From Paraburkholderia caffeinitolerans (lineage in GTDB: Bacteria; Pseudomonadota; Gammaproteobacteria; Burkholderiales; Burkholderiaceae), in contig NZ_CADIKL010000054.1 in NCBI RefSeq assembly GCF_902859945.1, positions 1 through 49,252 of the forward strand: a DNA stretch of 49,252 nucleotides, read 5' to 3'. A model generated the notes under the pieces. It was given only the letters and a program-made list of their open reading frames with translations. It was not told the origin of the DNA and searched no databases. The first letter of the stretch is position 1; the number at the start of each line of letters is the position of its first letter. Of the stretch, positions 36,327 through 45,445 are shown one piece after another. The translations under genes and the position numbers were made by a program.

Positions 36327-36419
36327 ACCCCGATCTCGACCACGTCAACCTACCTGCACGGCGACGAAGTCAAACGGGCGAGGCAGTTCGATCAGGCGTT
36401 TGGTCTGCCCGGGCGCTAG
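36327..36419 (+). pseudogene. C-terminal tail of a third DUF3701-type recombinase
   Basis: Reads PISTTSTYLHGDEVKRARQF, then DQAFGLPGR and TAG. It aligns with the last 30 residues of recombinase 1 (SISTTSTYLHADEVLRARQF) and includes the nucleophile Tyr. Upstream the frame loses similarity at once, so the rest of the gene was deleted or replaced. Confidence 0.85.
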
Positions 36420-36462
36420 CGACAGCGGCGACATGGCCATCAATCCGCCCCCCAGAATGCAC

Positions 36463-36476
36463 CAACTTTACTTCGC
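36463..36476 (-). repeat. Inner right-end repeat
   Basis: CAACTTTACTTCGC; its reverse complement contains the 11-mer GCGAAGTAAAG of the terminal repeats. Lies 90 bp inside the right end, as multiple TnsB-type sites do. Confidence 0.55.
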
Positions 36477-36540
36477 AACCGTCTTAATCCGTTGATTTTT
36501 CGGAAAAATAATTCTTCGAGATTGCGCAAATTCACCGGAA

Positions 36541-36578
36541 TTCGGCGAAGTTTCGACTTTACTTCGCGAAATGCAACA
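36541..36578 (-). repeat. Right terminal inverted repeat
   Basis: Reverse complement begins TGTTGCATTTC, then GCGAAGTAAAG, TCGAAACTTCGCCG, matching the left terminus at 2521-2558. The + strand therefore ends ...GCAACA at 36578. A further partial copy, CTTTACTTCGG, follows at 36580-36590 outside the end. Confidence 0.55.
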
Positions 36579-36608
36579 TCTTTACTTCGGCGGACGGTAA
36601 TGTATCTA

Positions 36609-36632
36609 TTAAGATAAGTATTCTTATCATAA
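36609..36632 (+). repeat. Inverted repeat 34 bp before recombinase 2
   Basis: TTAAGATAA, spacer GTATTC, TTATCATAA. It shares GATAA-N6-TTATC and position with the repeat at 33771, though the outer arms differ. Candidate recombination core site or autoregulatory operator. Confidence 0.65.
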
Positions 36633-36662
36633 GGTGTCGATCTATGCGATAAACTCTAGCGT

Positions 36663-38381
36663 ATGAAAAATCGCGCGATGCAGTCCCCCGCCCCGGCTTC
36701 CCCCGAACCCACCGGCTTTCCCGATGCCGACGAGCTCGCCATGCTGCGCGCGTGGTACTCGGGCCTCGCCGTGCGCCAGGCCGTGGCGCGCTACCTGCCC
36801 GCGCGCCTGGGCGACGGCAAATCGGCACGCGGCGTGCTCGGCACCCTGCGGCGCCGGCTGCAGGCGCTCGCACGCGCCGCGCACCGCGACGATCTGGTGG
36901 CCCTGTTCGACCATCCCGCGGAGGAACGCGAACGCCACGCGAAGGCCGTCGCCCAGGCCATCGACACCCTGCGCACCGCACGCCCGCCCGAGCCGCAGAT
37001 CGCCGACGCCGTCGCGCAGTGGTTCGCGCCGCGCGCCGTGCGCGTGCTGCACGCGCACGGCATCACGACGCTCGCCGATCTCACGGTGCGCATCCCGCGC
37101 CGCCGCCAGTGGTGGAAGGCCGTGCCGGGGCTCGGCATGGCGAGCGCCCGCGCGATCGAGGCGTTCTTCGCGGCATGGCCCGCGCTCACGGAAAAGGCCC
37201 GCGCGCTGGTGGTCGCGGACCGGCGCGGGGACATCGTGCCGTGGGAAGCCATCCGGCTGCCGCACGAGGTCGACGGCACCGCGGGCACCTTCCGCGCGCC
37301 GCCCGCCACCTGCACGCTCGACGCGTCGAACGACTACGAGGCCGTGCAGACCTGGCTCGCGCTGCACGAATCGCCCGCCACAAAGCGCACCTACCGCAAG
37401 GAGGCCGAGCGGCTGATCCTGTGGGCCATCGTCGAGCGGGGCCGGGCGCTGTCATCGCTCACCACCGAAGACGCCATCGCCTACCGGACGTTCCTGCGCC
37501 ACCCCTCACCCCGTGGCCGCTGGGTGGGCCCGGTGCGGGCGCGCACCTCGCCGGACTGGCGGCCATTCAACGGCAGCCTGTCCGCGCGCTCGGTGGCACA
37601 CGCCCTGTCGATTCTCGGCGCCCTGTTCCGCTGGCTCATCGAACAGCGCTACGTCCTCGCCAATCCGTTCTCCGGCGTGAAGGTGCGCGACGCAACCGGA
37701 ATCAACGTGCTCGACGCCTCGCACGCGTTCAGCGAGGGCGAATGGGCGCTCGTGCGCACGATCGCGGACGGGCTGGAGTGGTCGTACGGCTGGTCGGCAC
37801 CTGCCGCGCAGCGGCTGCGCTTCCTGCTCGATTTCGGCTATGCGACCGGCCTGCGCGCCAGCGAGCTCATCGGCGCGACGCTGGGGCACATCGAGACCGA
37901 CCCGCGCGGCGACCACTGGCTGCGCGTGACCGGCAAGGGCAAGAAACGGGGGAGCGTCGCACTGCCACCACTCGCCTGGGACGCGCTCGCGCGCTATCTC
38001 GCCGAACGCGGCCTGCCGGTGCTGCCCGTGCGCTGGAATCCGCAAACACCGGTGATCGGCAGCCTTGACGTGGGCACCCGCGCCGACAACGACGCGGCGA
38101 TCAGCAGCGTGCGCCTCTGGATGGTGATGCGGCGGTTCTTTGTGCTGGCTGCAGATGCCATCGAGGCCGACCACGCACCGCTCGCCGAAAAACTGCGACG
38201 CGCCAGCCCCCACTGGATGCGCCATACCCACGCCACGCACGCACTGGGCCGCGGCGCAGAGCTCACCACCGTGCGCGACAACCTGCGGCATGCCTCGGTG
38301 TCGACGACCTCCATCTACCTGCACAGCGACGAGATCAAGCGCGCGCGGCAGATTGCGGAGGCTTTCACGAAGGCAAAGTGA
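36663..38381 (+). CDS. Tyrosine recombinase with DUF3701 N-terminus, copy 2
   Basis: 572 residues with the same domain order as copy 1 and strong similarity throughout (YSGLAVRQAVARYLPARLGD, PRRRQWWKAVPGLGMASARA, KRTYRKEAERLILWAIVERG). Catalytic set: ATGLRASEL, TGKGKK, HWMRHTHATH, LRHASV, TSIYLHSDE. Codon use is distinctly more GC-rich (GCG/CGC runs) than copy 1, suggesting a separate arrival. It lies just outside the candidate right end of the transposon and opens the defence-type island. Confidence 0.9.
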   Translation: MKNRAMQSPAPASPEPTGFPDADELAMLRAWYSGLAVRQAVARYLPARLGDGKSARGVLGTLRRRLQALARAAHRDDLVALFDHPAEERERHAKAVAQAIDTLRTARPPEPQIADAVAQWFAPRAVRVLHAHGITTLADLTVRIPRRRQWWKAVPGLGMASARAIEAFFAAWPALTEKARALVVADRRGDIVPWEAIRLPHEVDGTAGTFRAPPATCTLDASNDYEAVQTWLALHESPATKRTYRKEAERLILWAIVERGRALSSLTTEDAIAYRTFLRHPSPRGRWVGPVRARTSPDWRPFNGSLSARSVAHALSILGALFRWLIEQRYVLANPFSGVKVRDATGINVLDASHAFSEGEWALVRTIADGLEWSYGWSAPAAQRLRFLLDFGYATGLRASELIGATLGHIETDPRGDHWLRVTGKGKKRGSVALPPLAWDALARYLAERGLPVLPVRWNPQTPVIGSLDVGTRADNDAAISSVRLWMVMRRFFVLAADAIEADHAPLAEKLRRASPHWMRHTHATHALGRGAELTTVRDNLRHASVSTTSIYLHSDEIKRARQIAEAFTKAK

Positions 38382-38500
38382 GGAACAAGTCGTCCATATG
38401 CAGCTGCCCATACGCAGAGCGCGAGAAGGTATCGCCCACCACCTGTGGCTGGTCTTTTCCGCGGCTATACTCCAAGCCTCCCTCCTTCCATTTGCCCAGC

Positions 38501-38939
38501 ATGAAACGCGTTTCCGTCCGGCGATCTCCCATCCACGGCAAGGGCGTGTTCGCCCTTCGTCCGCTTTCCCGTGGTGAGCGCGTGTTCGAATACAGGGAGC
38601 TCGTGACTACCTGGCAGGAAGCGTCGCGTCACTACGCGCAACGCGATGAGGAGAGCCATACGTTGCTGTTCGGCCTGTCCGACGGACGCGCGATTGACGG
38701 TGGGCGCGTCGGGAACGGCGCACGGTGGCTCAACCACGCCTGTTCGGCGAGCTGCGAAGCGGTTGAAGAAGCCGGCCACGTCTATATCGAGGCAATCCGC
38801 AATTATTGCGCCCGGCGAAGAGCTCTTTATCGACTATGCACTTGAGGTTCCATCGAAACCGTCCGGAAAATCCCTCCGCGAATACGACTGCCGTTGCGGG
38901 ACAAGATGCTGCGGCGGACCCATGCTCGGCCGCACCTAG
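38501..38939 (+). pseudogene. Frameshifted SET-domain protein gene
   Basis: From ATG 38501: RRSPIHGKGVFALRPLSRGE, RWLNHACSASCEAVEEAGHV, then after one extra base near 38803 APGEELFIDYALEVPSKPSG and YDCRCGTRCCGG. These are the SET motifs (GKGVFA, xxxNHxCxxN-like NHACSASC, GEELxxDY) and the post-SET Cys cluster of bacterial SET methyltransferases, which methylate lysines. The insertion separates the NHxC motif from the DY motif, so no active enzyme unless the frame is recoded or this is a sequencing error. Confidence 0.85.
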
Positions 38940-39183
38940 CGCGATAGGGTGCTCGGTCGACCGCTCGGCTTGGCAGCGGCTGATGGCTGCCATGCAGCGT
39001 CATTCGCGAGCAAGATTGCCCAAACACTTGGGCGTCGCGTCCCATACACGCGCCGGCCATTCAATTTGCAATGTTGGAGCGTTGTGATCTGGTCCGCGAC
39101 AAAGTGGGCTTGATCGTCAGCAACATCGGTAGCCGCGCTGCGTTTCCTGCAAGTCAATCGAAGTTCCAAGCGGTACATGAAAG

Positions 39184-42100
39184 ATGATATTTAATATCTC
39201 GCCCTCCCAGGTTGAATCTCTGAATAGCCTGCAGCTGGTCGAACTGTTGCGAAAGCTACTTCACGCCGAAGCACAAAGCGCTGGAATAGCCCTCCGTGGC
39301 GTCTCGGTGCCCCTGCAGATCACCGTTGCGGACGGAGGGGAGGATGCTCGTGTTCACTGGAGCGGCGGAAATGACGACACTAATTACCTCCCTTGTCGCA
39401 TGAATGTATTTCAGTCCAAGGCAACAGATCCCGCACCGGCTGGCTGGAAGAAGGAGGTGTGGACAAAGGCCTCACAAAGGGACGGTGTGCCGCGGGTGTT
39501 AAACGATGCCGTTTCGGCGGCAATCGCCGGACGCGGTGCATATATTGGATTTACCTCGGCAGCGATCGTTGGCGACAAGCTCAACCGGCGCCTCTCTGGA
39601 ATCAGGGATGGCATTCTGGAGGCCGGTGCAAATCCGGACGATCTGGTATCCATCACCATTTACGATGCGAACCAGATCGCCGCCTGGATCGGCGAGCACC
39701 CGGCCGTCGCGGTGTGGCTGAATGAAGTACAGACCGGCCTTCCTTTAGGCGGATTCCAGACGATCGATGGTTGGGGAGCACGCAGCGATTTTGTCGCGAT
39801 CGAGCTCGTTGACGACGAAGCTTCCCGGTATGCCATCGGCGATGACGAAAGCGGGAAGGCACATTCCGGCGACACGCTGAGTTCACATCAAGCAAAGGAA
39901 CGGATTTTTGATCACATTGCCGAGCCGAAACGATGCGTTCGAGTCATTGGTCCCTCCGGCATCGGCAAGTCCCGCTTCGTCTATGAGTTGTTCCGTGACC
40001 GGAACACCTTAGAAAGAGCCATCGCAGGTTTGTCAGCGATCTACTGCGACTTCCGGAGCATCGGACAGGAGCGTCTTCACCAGGTCGTCGAGGCCATGGT
40101 TCGTCAGGGCACTCCAGCTCTCGTCATCGTCGACGAGTGTCCACGTGAGTCAGCAGCCGTTCTGGTCAACATTGTGTCCAACACGAATAGCCGACTTCGC
40201 CTGATCGCCATTGATATCGACGACCGCGCGATTCCTGCGGACAACGTTCTCAATATTTCAGTATCCAGAAGCGACGACGCACTTGTCGAAGGGATCATCC
40301 GGCAAAGAGCCCCGAGAGCCGACGATACGACAATTTCTTACCTCAAGAATCTCTGCGGCGGCTTCCCTCGAATCGCCGTTCTCGCTACGGACAACCATTT
40401 AAGCGGCATGCCTGCCCTTAAGTCCATCGAGGACGTTGTCGAACGGGTCGTGACCGGCTGCGGCCTCCGCGAGCGGGATCCGTTACGCGCCATCGAGTGC
40501 CTGGCATTGTTCGATCGCGTGGGGGCAGAAGGCGATGTGGCCGGGCAGCTCGATCTCGTTGCCGAAGGACTAGCACGACAGTCCGGCGACGAAATGTACG
40601 AGCACCTGTCCGCTGCGTCGAAGCATGAACTGGTCGACCATCGCGGGCGTTTCTTTCGCGCGCAGCCACTTCCGATCGCGGCCTTCCTCGGGGCCAGAAG
40701 AATCGAGCTGCTGCGCACCGAAACGATCTTACGGTTCATCGAATCTGCTCCGAACGAACTGGTTCTCTCGTTTTTAAAGCAGTGGAGGTATTTGGACCGA
40801 ACGCGCACCGCCGTAGCGGTGGCCGAGAGGCTGTTAGGGCGAGAAGGACGTTTCGGGACGCTGGACGCCCTGAGTTCTGAGTTCGGCGCACAATGCCTGC
40901 ACGCTTTGTCGCACGTCGCGCCGGACGCTGCCGCTGATACCGTCCGGCGAGTCTTCGGCGAAATGCCGCTTGACGAGCTTCGGGGACTCGGGGGCGGACG
41001 ACGTTATCTCATCCATGTACTCGAAAGACTTGTATTTCGTCGCCAATCGTTCCGTGTGGCGGCCCTTCTTCTGATGCATCTAGCCGCGGTCGAGACGGAG
41101 GACTGGAGTAACAACGCGACGGGCCAGTTCAAGCAGTTGCTCCAAATAGAACTCAGTGGCACCGAGGCCGAGCCTTCGGAAAGGTTCGCCATAGTCGATG
41201 CCGGCATCGCATCTGGTGAGGAGCGAATCATTAGTGTGTGCATCGAGGCCCTCGCGACAAGTCTTGGTCTTACATATTCCTCCCGAATCGCAGGCGCGGA
41301 GGAAATAGGTAGTCAGCCGCCCTTGCGCGATTGGCATCCCAAAACTTGGGGGGAGGTGTTCGATTTCCACCGGCGAAGTCTCGCTACCCTTGAAAGGATT
41401 CGCGCCGCACACGGGATTTTCGGGAGCCGCTGCGATGAAGTTCTCGCCACCAGTCTGCGCGGAATTATCTGCGAGGCCCTCATCGCCGATATTGAGGCAG
41501 CTGTGTACCGCGTTGCGCAGAGGCGAGGAATCTGGCTCGAAGGAATCCAAGCCGTCGGGGAGTGGCTTTACTTCGACCGCAATGGCTATCCGGAGGAATT
41601 CCAGCAACGAGTGAGGTCTTTGTATGACAAATTGATGCCCACCGATTTGATACATCTCGCCCTCTTATACACAAAGTTCTGGTTGAGCGACCTCCACGAC
41701 CCCGATCTGGAATATGATCAGGGTGATCATACTACTCAGGACTTCGAATATTCGTCGAGGAAGGCGAAGGAAGTCGCAGTACAAATTGCGCGGGACGAGG
41801 AGCTCGTGGTGCGAGCGGTGCGCGAAATGGCGCCTCAGAACCTCAACAATACTCACCCATTTGCCTACGAGCTGGCGAGGAATGTCGTTAATCCAATGTC
41901 GACCTTCAAGCTTGCGCTTGATGCGATTAGTGTTTCGACCAATCTGGAGGGGCTCGGATTTCTTCGGGGTCTTCTCGCAGGTATCGACGCCGGCGACAGC
42001 GCCGTCGCGGACGAGTGCGTCCGGCTAGCGCTGGCCCGCGACGCGCTAAAGCCGAGAGCTATCGAAATATGGATGGCTGTGAAAATCTCGGTCTTGCGTC

Positions 42101-43077
42101 TCACTCAAATCGTCGAGAACGTCAGGGCAGGAGCCTTGGTAGCGACTCAGTGTGTCTATCTGTCTTACGGACAAGGACTTGCGCACCTGAACGCAAATCA
42201 GATCCTCCCGCTAATCGACGAACTGGCGAACAACCACAAAGGTCAAGGAGCTTGGTCTGCCCTTGAAATCATCACGATGTACCTGCACAGTCGGAGTGAT
42301 TTCGATCCCTGTTTGGTCGACAGCGCCCAAAGCATACTCGTGTCGTCGGCGCTTCTCGGGGAGGTCAGGCGTGGCAACCAGGACGGCCACCTTTTCGAAA
42401 GTCTGGTCAGGTCGATCCACAAGCACGCTGGGCTTGATGATAGCTTTGTGGCCAAGTTGGGGGAGCAGATTGTCCGTCTCTGCCAAACCAGTGACGGCAA
42501 TGTCTTCGATGCGCTGGATGATCCGATCCGTAGGATCGTCAAGCTTTTGGTCGCCGAACGGCCGCTCCCTATGTGGGAGGTGATTGCCCGATTGGTCGAA
42601 CGTGCTACACCGACCGAGCGATCCCGCCTTAATCGCTTAGTCGGACAATCGAGGCGCGGTTTTCGCCACGACGGAGACAGCGAGAACAGCGCGGGCCCCT
42701 TGTACGGTGTCCCTGAGCAAGCATGCTTCGAGTGGGCGGATGCCGACGCGCCGACCCGCGCACCATTTCTCTGCGAGTTCTATCCGCTCTTCGAAAAGGA
42801 CGGTGCTGGAAAGACCGTCTGGCATCCAAGCATGGAAGGCCTTGCGGTTAGGTACGGCGAACATGCTGCGTTTTGCGAAGCGCTCACTCATCGACTCCAT
42901 GTCGGCGCCTGGTCGGGTTCGCTGATTCCCTACCTGGAAGCGTACTTTGATCCTCTCGAGACTTGGTACCACCACAGACATCCCCAGCTCTGCATGTGGG
43001 CAAAGGAAATGCGTAGAGCGCTCGATGCGCGCATCGTGCGGGAAAAGAAAATCGAAGGAGCGGATTCCGATTCTTGA
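39184..43077 (+). CDS. Avs-like nuclease-STAND ATPase
   Basis: 1297 residues. Residues about 20-180 look like a PD-(D/E)xK nuclease: E29, D54 in GGEDARV and QSK (77-79) in MNVFQSKAT. A P-loop NTPase of the STAND type follows: Walker A GPSGIGKS (257-264), Walker B ALVIVDEC (312-319), then an Arg-rich winged-helix-like region to about 520. The C-terminal ~750 residues are helical, without repeats I can name, and could be the sensor. Nuclease-STAND-sensor is the plan of Avs antiphage proteins, which oligomerise on viral proteins and degrade DNA. Lower GC and different codon use mark it as foreign. The defence role is inferred. Confidence 0.7.
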   Translation: MIFNISPSQVESLNSLQLVELLRKLLHAEAQSAGIALRGVSVPLQITVADGGEDARVHWSGGNDDTNYLPCRMNVFQSKATDPAPAGWKKEVWTKASQRDGVPRVLNDAVSAAIAGRGAYIGFTSAAIVGDKLNRRLSGIRDGILEAGANPDDLVSITIYDANQIAAWIGEHPAVAVWLNEVQTGLPLGGFQTIDGWGARSDFVAIELVDDEASRYAIGDDESGKAHSGDTLSSHQAKERIFDHIAEPKRCVRVIGPSGIGKSRFVYELFRDRNTLERAIAGLSAIYCDFRSIGQERLHQVVEAMVRQGTPALVIVDECPRESAAVLVNIVSNTNSRLRLIAIDIDDRAIPADNVLNISVSRSDDALVEGIIRQRAPRADDTTISYLKNLCGGFPRIAVLATDNHLSGMPALKSIEDVVERVVTGCGLRERDPLRAIECLALFDRVGAEGDVAGQLDLVAEGLARQSGDEMYEHLSAASKHELVDHRGRFFRAQPLPIAAFLGARRIELLRTETILRFIESAPNELVLSFLKQWRYLDRTRTAVAVAERLLGREGRFGTLDALSSEFGAQCLHALSHVAPDAAADTVRRVFGEMPLDELRGLGGGRRYLIHVLERLVFRRQSFRVAALLLMHLAAVETEDWSNNATGQFKQLLQIELSGTEAEPSERFAIVDAGIASGEERIISVCIEALATSLGLTYSSRIAGAEEIGSQPPLRDWHPKTWGEVFDFHRRSLATLERIRAAHGIFGSRCDEVLATSLRGIICEALIADIEAAVYRVAQRRGIWLEGIQAVGEWLYFDRNGYPEEFQQRVRSLYDKLMPTDLIHLALLYTKFWLSDLHDPDLEYDQGDHTTQDFEYSSRKAKEVAVQIARDEELVVRAVREMAPQNLNNTHPFAYELARNVVNPMSTFKLALDAISVSTNLEGLGFLRGLLAGIDAGDSAVADECVRLALARDALKPRAIEIWMAVKISVLRLTQIVENVRAGALVATQCVYLSYGQGLAHLNANQILPLIDELANNHKGQGAWSALEIITMYLHSRSDFDPCLVDSAQSILVSSALLGEVRRGNQDGHLFESLVRSIHKHAGLDDSFVAKLGEQIVRLCQTSDGNVFDALDDPIRRIVKLLVAERPLPMWEVIARLVERATPTERSRLNRLVGQSRRGFRHDGDSENSAGPLYGVPEQACFEWADADAPTRAPFLCEFYPLFEKDGAGKTVWHPSMEGLAVRYGEHAAFCEALTHRLHVGAWSGSLIPYLEAYFDPLETWYHHRHPQLCMWAKEMRRALDARIVREKKIEGADSDS

Positions 43078-43252
43078 CGCCTACGACTGGCCGCTACTTG
43101 ATAGGTGGTGCCCCGATCTGCCGCCATCTGGCTAATCTTCGTCTGCATCAACCCTCCGATCTTCGAGCGGTATCCATGAGTAGTCCAGGGTGAGCGCTCA
43201 AATCCAACTTATGTAATGGCACACCCACGTTGCGGGAGCGGATTTCCGTCCT

Positions 43253-44212
43253 TCATGAGAGGATCTGGTGGTGGGGGTTCTTGTCGATGACGGCGGCTCG
43301 CACTTTCGTCTTCAGGAATGCGACGAGGTCGTCCTGACGATGCAGTAGCATGACGATTTCGTGCAGTGAACAAAGCATCAGCGTCTTCTGGGTCAGAGCG
43401 GCCGCGCATTCCCTGACGACGGGTTCCGTGAAACCGTTTGACGAAATCAGGATCCCCCTTGCATCCCCGCGCAAGAATACCCGCCCGAGGTGCGGCATGA
43501 ATTCCCCCATGCCCGCCGGCTCGCCGAGCCACTTCATCTCTACAAGATAGAGATTGCCATCCAGTTCGATCACACCATCGATCTGTTCCACGACCACGCC
43601 AGTGTCTGGATCTCGCCGACGAAAATCTTCCTCAACATGGATACCAAATGCACGGAACAGGTCGTTCAGGACCCCCTCGAGCAGCTTGCCGCGCCGCTGC
43701 GGCGCGTCATCCATGGCAAACAGCGCGGAGAGTCGCGCGGCAATCGCTTCGAGCTTTACGCGCGTCTCCGCGGCGGAGGCCCGCTCGGACTGTTGCCGCT
43801 CCAGGTTCTTCGCCCGCTCGGCGTCCCGCTCCTGCTGCATGCGTGTAAAGGAGTCCTTTCTATTTCGCGCTTCCCGGATGGCGGCAACGAGGCCGCGCGC
43901 CTTCATCTGGTCCTCTGGCCAGCAACTGGAGAAGTCCTCGAACTCCTCCACGCGCTTGATGATTTCACGCCGGGGCCGTATTCCGCTGTCACCGCGAGCG
44001 TTGACCCTATCCAGCACATTCCGGGCGATTTCGAACTTGCTGATCGAGTGCGGGTCCGTCCGGACAATCTGGTCTACCTCCGCGAGGTCGACAGCGTCGA
44101 CACCGGCGCTCCGCAGGAACAACACGACGCCCTTCTTGCTCCTGTTAAGCCTGGCGAGCGCCTCGACCAGCAACTCGAAAAGGTCCGGCGGGTAATGATA
44201 TGCCTCTGCCAT
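43253..44212 (-). CDS. Restriction endonuclease-like protein with N-terminal adaptor
   Basis: 319 residues from ATG 44212 behind GGGAGA. Residues 1-100 are helical (LFELLVEALARLNRSKKGVV, LFLRSAGVD), like small effector-associated adaptor domains. A long coiled coil follows (QQERDAERAKNLERQQSERA). The C-terminus is an Mrr-like nuclease: LLEGVLNDLFRAFGI (Glu), VEQIDGVIEL (Asp) and LYLVEMKW (ExK), then GILISSNGF. It cuts DNA by analogy; the trigger probably comes through the N-terminal domain. Convergent with the Avs-like gene. Confidence 0.75.
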   Translation of the reverse strand: MAEAYHYPPDLFELLVEALARLNRSKKGVVLFLRSAGVDAVDLAEVDQIVRTDPHSISKFEIARNVLDRVNARGDSGIRPRREIIKRVEEFEDFSSCWPEDQMKARGLVAAIREARNRKDSFTRMQQERDAERAKNLERQQSERASAAETRVKLEAIAARLSALFAMDDAPQRRGKLLEGVLNDLFRAFGIHVEEDFRRRDPDTGVVVEQIDGVIELDGNLYLVEMKWLGEPAGMGEFMPHLGRVFLRGDARGILISSNGFTEPVVRECAAALTQKTLMLCSLHEIVMLLHRQDDLVAFLKTKVRAAVIDKNPHHQILS

Positions 44213-44283
44213 AAGGTCTCCCAGCGGATTGGGGATCCTGCATTCCCCGCGGCATGGATGTAACGGGGAATGCTGTCGTTTCA

Positions 44284-44736
44284 TCAGTCGCCGGACGGGT
44301 CAGGGTTGCGGGCCTCATCCGAGACGGGAATCTCATAGAGGTCAACGCGGACCTCGCCAGACTCCTCCTCAACGGCCTCGAGCGCCTGGTTGACCAGATC
44401 GTCCAGCATGGCCACTTCTTCAAGCACGTAGTCAAACAGTTCGCGCTGCAGCGCAGGCGTCATCGGGTGCGGCGACACCAGACACACGAGACCCGCATGG
44501 ATCGCCTGGCGCGCATGCAGGCCGCCAGGCGGCCCGCCATCCGGTCCACGGAAATCGACCGCGTTGTGCGTGACGAGCGTGTAGTCGCCTTCGACCGCGA
44601 AACGGACCAGCTCGTGGTCCTTCATGCCCGACAGGCCGCGATCGCGCACGCAGGTCGATTCAGGATGCCCGGCCTCGCGCGCAATCTGCACGAGGCCCGG
44701 CCACAGACATTCATCGAACAGGAAACGCAATGTCAC
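44284..44736 (-). CDS. DUF5615 PIN-like toxin
   Basis: 150 residues, GTG start at 44736 overlapping the antitoxin stop by 4 bp. MTLRFLFDECLWPGLVQIAR, the acidic pair in LFDE, DRGLSGMKDHEL, DYTLVTHNAVDF: the compact PIN-like RNase fold of DUF5615. The C-terminal ~60 residues, rich in acidic residues, are an extension beyond the usual ~115. Expected RNase toxin, neutralised by the DUF433 partner. Confidence 0.75.
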   Translation of the reverse strand: MTLRFLFDECLWPGLVQIAREAGHPESTCVRDRGLSGMKDHELVRFAVEGDYTLVTHNAVDFRGPDGGPPGGLHARQAIHAGLVCLVSPHPMTPALQRELFDYVLEEVAMLDDLVNQALEAVEEESGEVRVDLYEIPVSDEARNPDPSGD

Positions 44737-45404
44737 GCCACCCCCGGCGCCCGGCGGACGACCTTGCGGCTGGCCAGCCTGGCCTGGGGAACGACCTCTT
44801 CGAGCCGTCGCGGCCGTCCGGGGCGTGGGTGCGCCTTCATGTAGACGTCCGCGTCCTCAAGCAGCTGCTGTGTCAGAAAGGGCCAGGCTGCCTGAAGTTC
44901 ATCGAGTGGCATACCCTGTTGCCAGGCGGCAAGCACATTGGCGACCGGCACCCGCGTGCCGGCAAAGCACGGCGCGCCACCAAGGACTTGCGGATCTTCG
45001 GTAATGTGCTGGCCGGCTTCGCTGACGCGGCCGGCGCGACGTGAGGCCGTTTCGACATAGTGCGTGAGCTCGACGGTCAGGGCGTCGAACTCCACGCGCC
45101 AGTCGAAGTCGTCCAGGGCGTGAGCGCCGAGGGTAAGGATAACGTCGAAGTCGGGCCGGTCGAGCAGGCGTCGCGTCAGTGTTTCAATGACATTGATGCG
45201 CGCCGCGCGCGTCAGGTTGTCACTCGCGCTGAACCAGAACGTCGCAAACGGTGCAGTCAACGGCGCGAAGCGCCGCCCGTCCGTTCGATGCACCAGCGGT
45301 GCCCGCAGGACGTCCTCGTCAACCAGCCGGTTGATTTCCCGGTCCGTCAGTCCGGCAATGAACGCAATTTCGGCGGCCGATGCCGCCGCGAAGGCGCGTG
45401 CCAT
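44733..45404 (-). CDS. DUF433 antitoxin
   Basis: 223 residues from ATG 45404 behind TTGGAGG. The N-terminus has a MerR-like helix-turn-helix (AAEIAFIAGLTDREINRLVD). The C-terminus is the DUF433 domain: ITEDPQVLGGAPCFAGTRVP, VANVLAAWQQGMPLDELQAA. DUF433 proteins pair with DUF5615 toxins. The extra N-terminal DNA-binding and middle region make it twice the usual size, so it is probably also the operon repressor, acting on the palindrome at 45427. Confidence 0.78.
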   Translation of the reverse strand: MARAFAAASAAEIAFIAGLTDREINRLVDEDVLRAPLVHRTDGRRFAPLTAPFATFWFSASDNLTRAARINVIETLTRRLLDRPDFDVILTLGAHALDDFDWRVEFDALTVELTHYVETASRRAGRVSEAGQHITEDPQVLGGAPCFAGTRVPVANVLAAWQQGMPLDELQAAWPFLTQQLLEDADVYMKAHPRPGRPRRLEEVVPQARLASRKVVRRAPGVA

Positions 45405-45426
45405 GATACCTCCAATATATCCGCGC

Positions 45427-45445
45427 ATCCGGAATGTTTCCGGAT
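45427..45445 (-). promoter_or_regulatory. Operator palindrome of the toxin-antitoxin operon
   Basis: ATCCGGAATGTTTCCGGAT: two perfect 8-bp arms around TGT, 22 bp before the antitoxin start. TAAAAT just upstream on the minus strand (about 45457-45462) is a possible -10. Likely binding site for the antitoxin. The remaining part of 45446-45743 holds no gene I can identify. Confidence 0.6.

Noticed and set aside
36752..38068. Long Ala/Arg/Pro-rich frame overlapping recombinase 2
   Set aside because: Alternative frame of a gene with very high GC at third positions; composition is non-protein-like.
41570..41580. A GGCTTTACTTCG sequence like the transposon-end repeats
   Set aside because: Lies within the Avs-like coding frame (WLYFDR), single copy, no flanking match.
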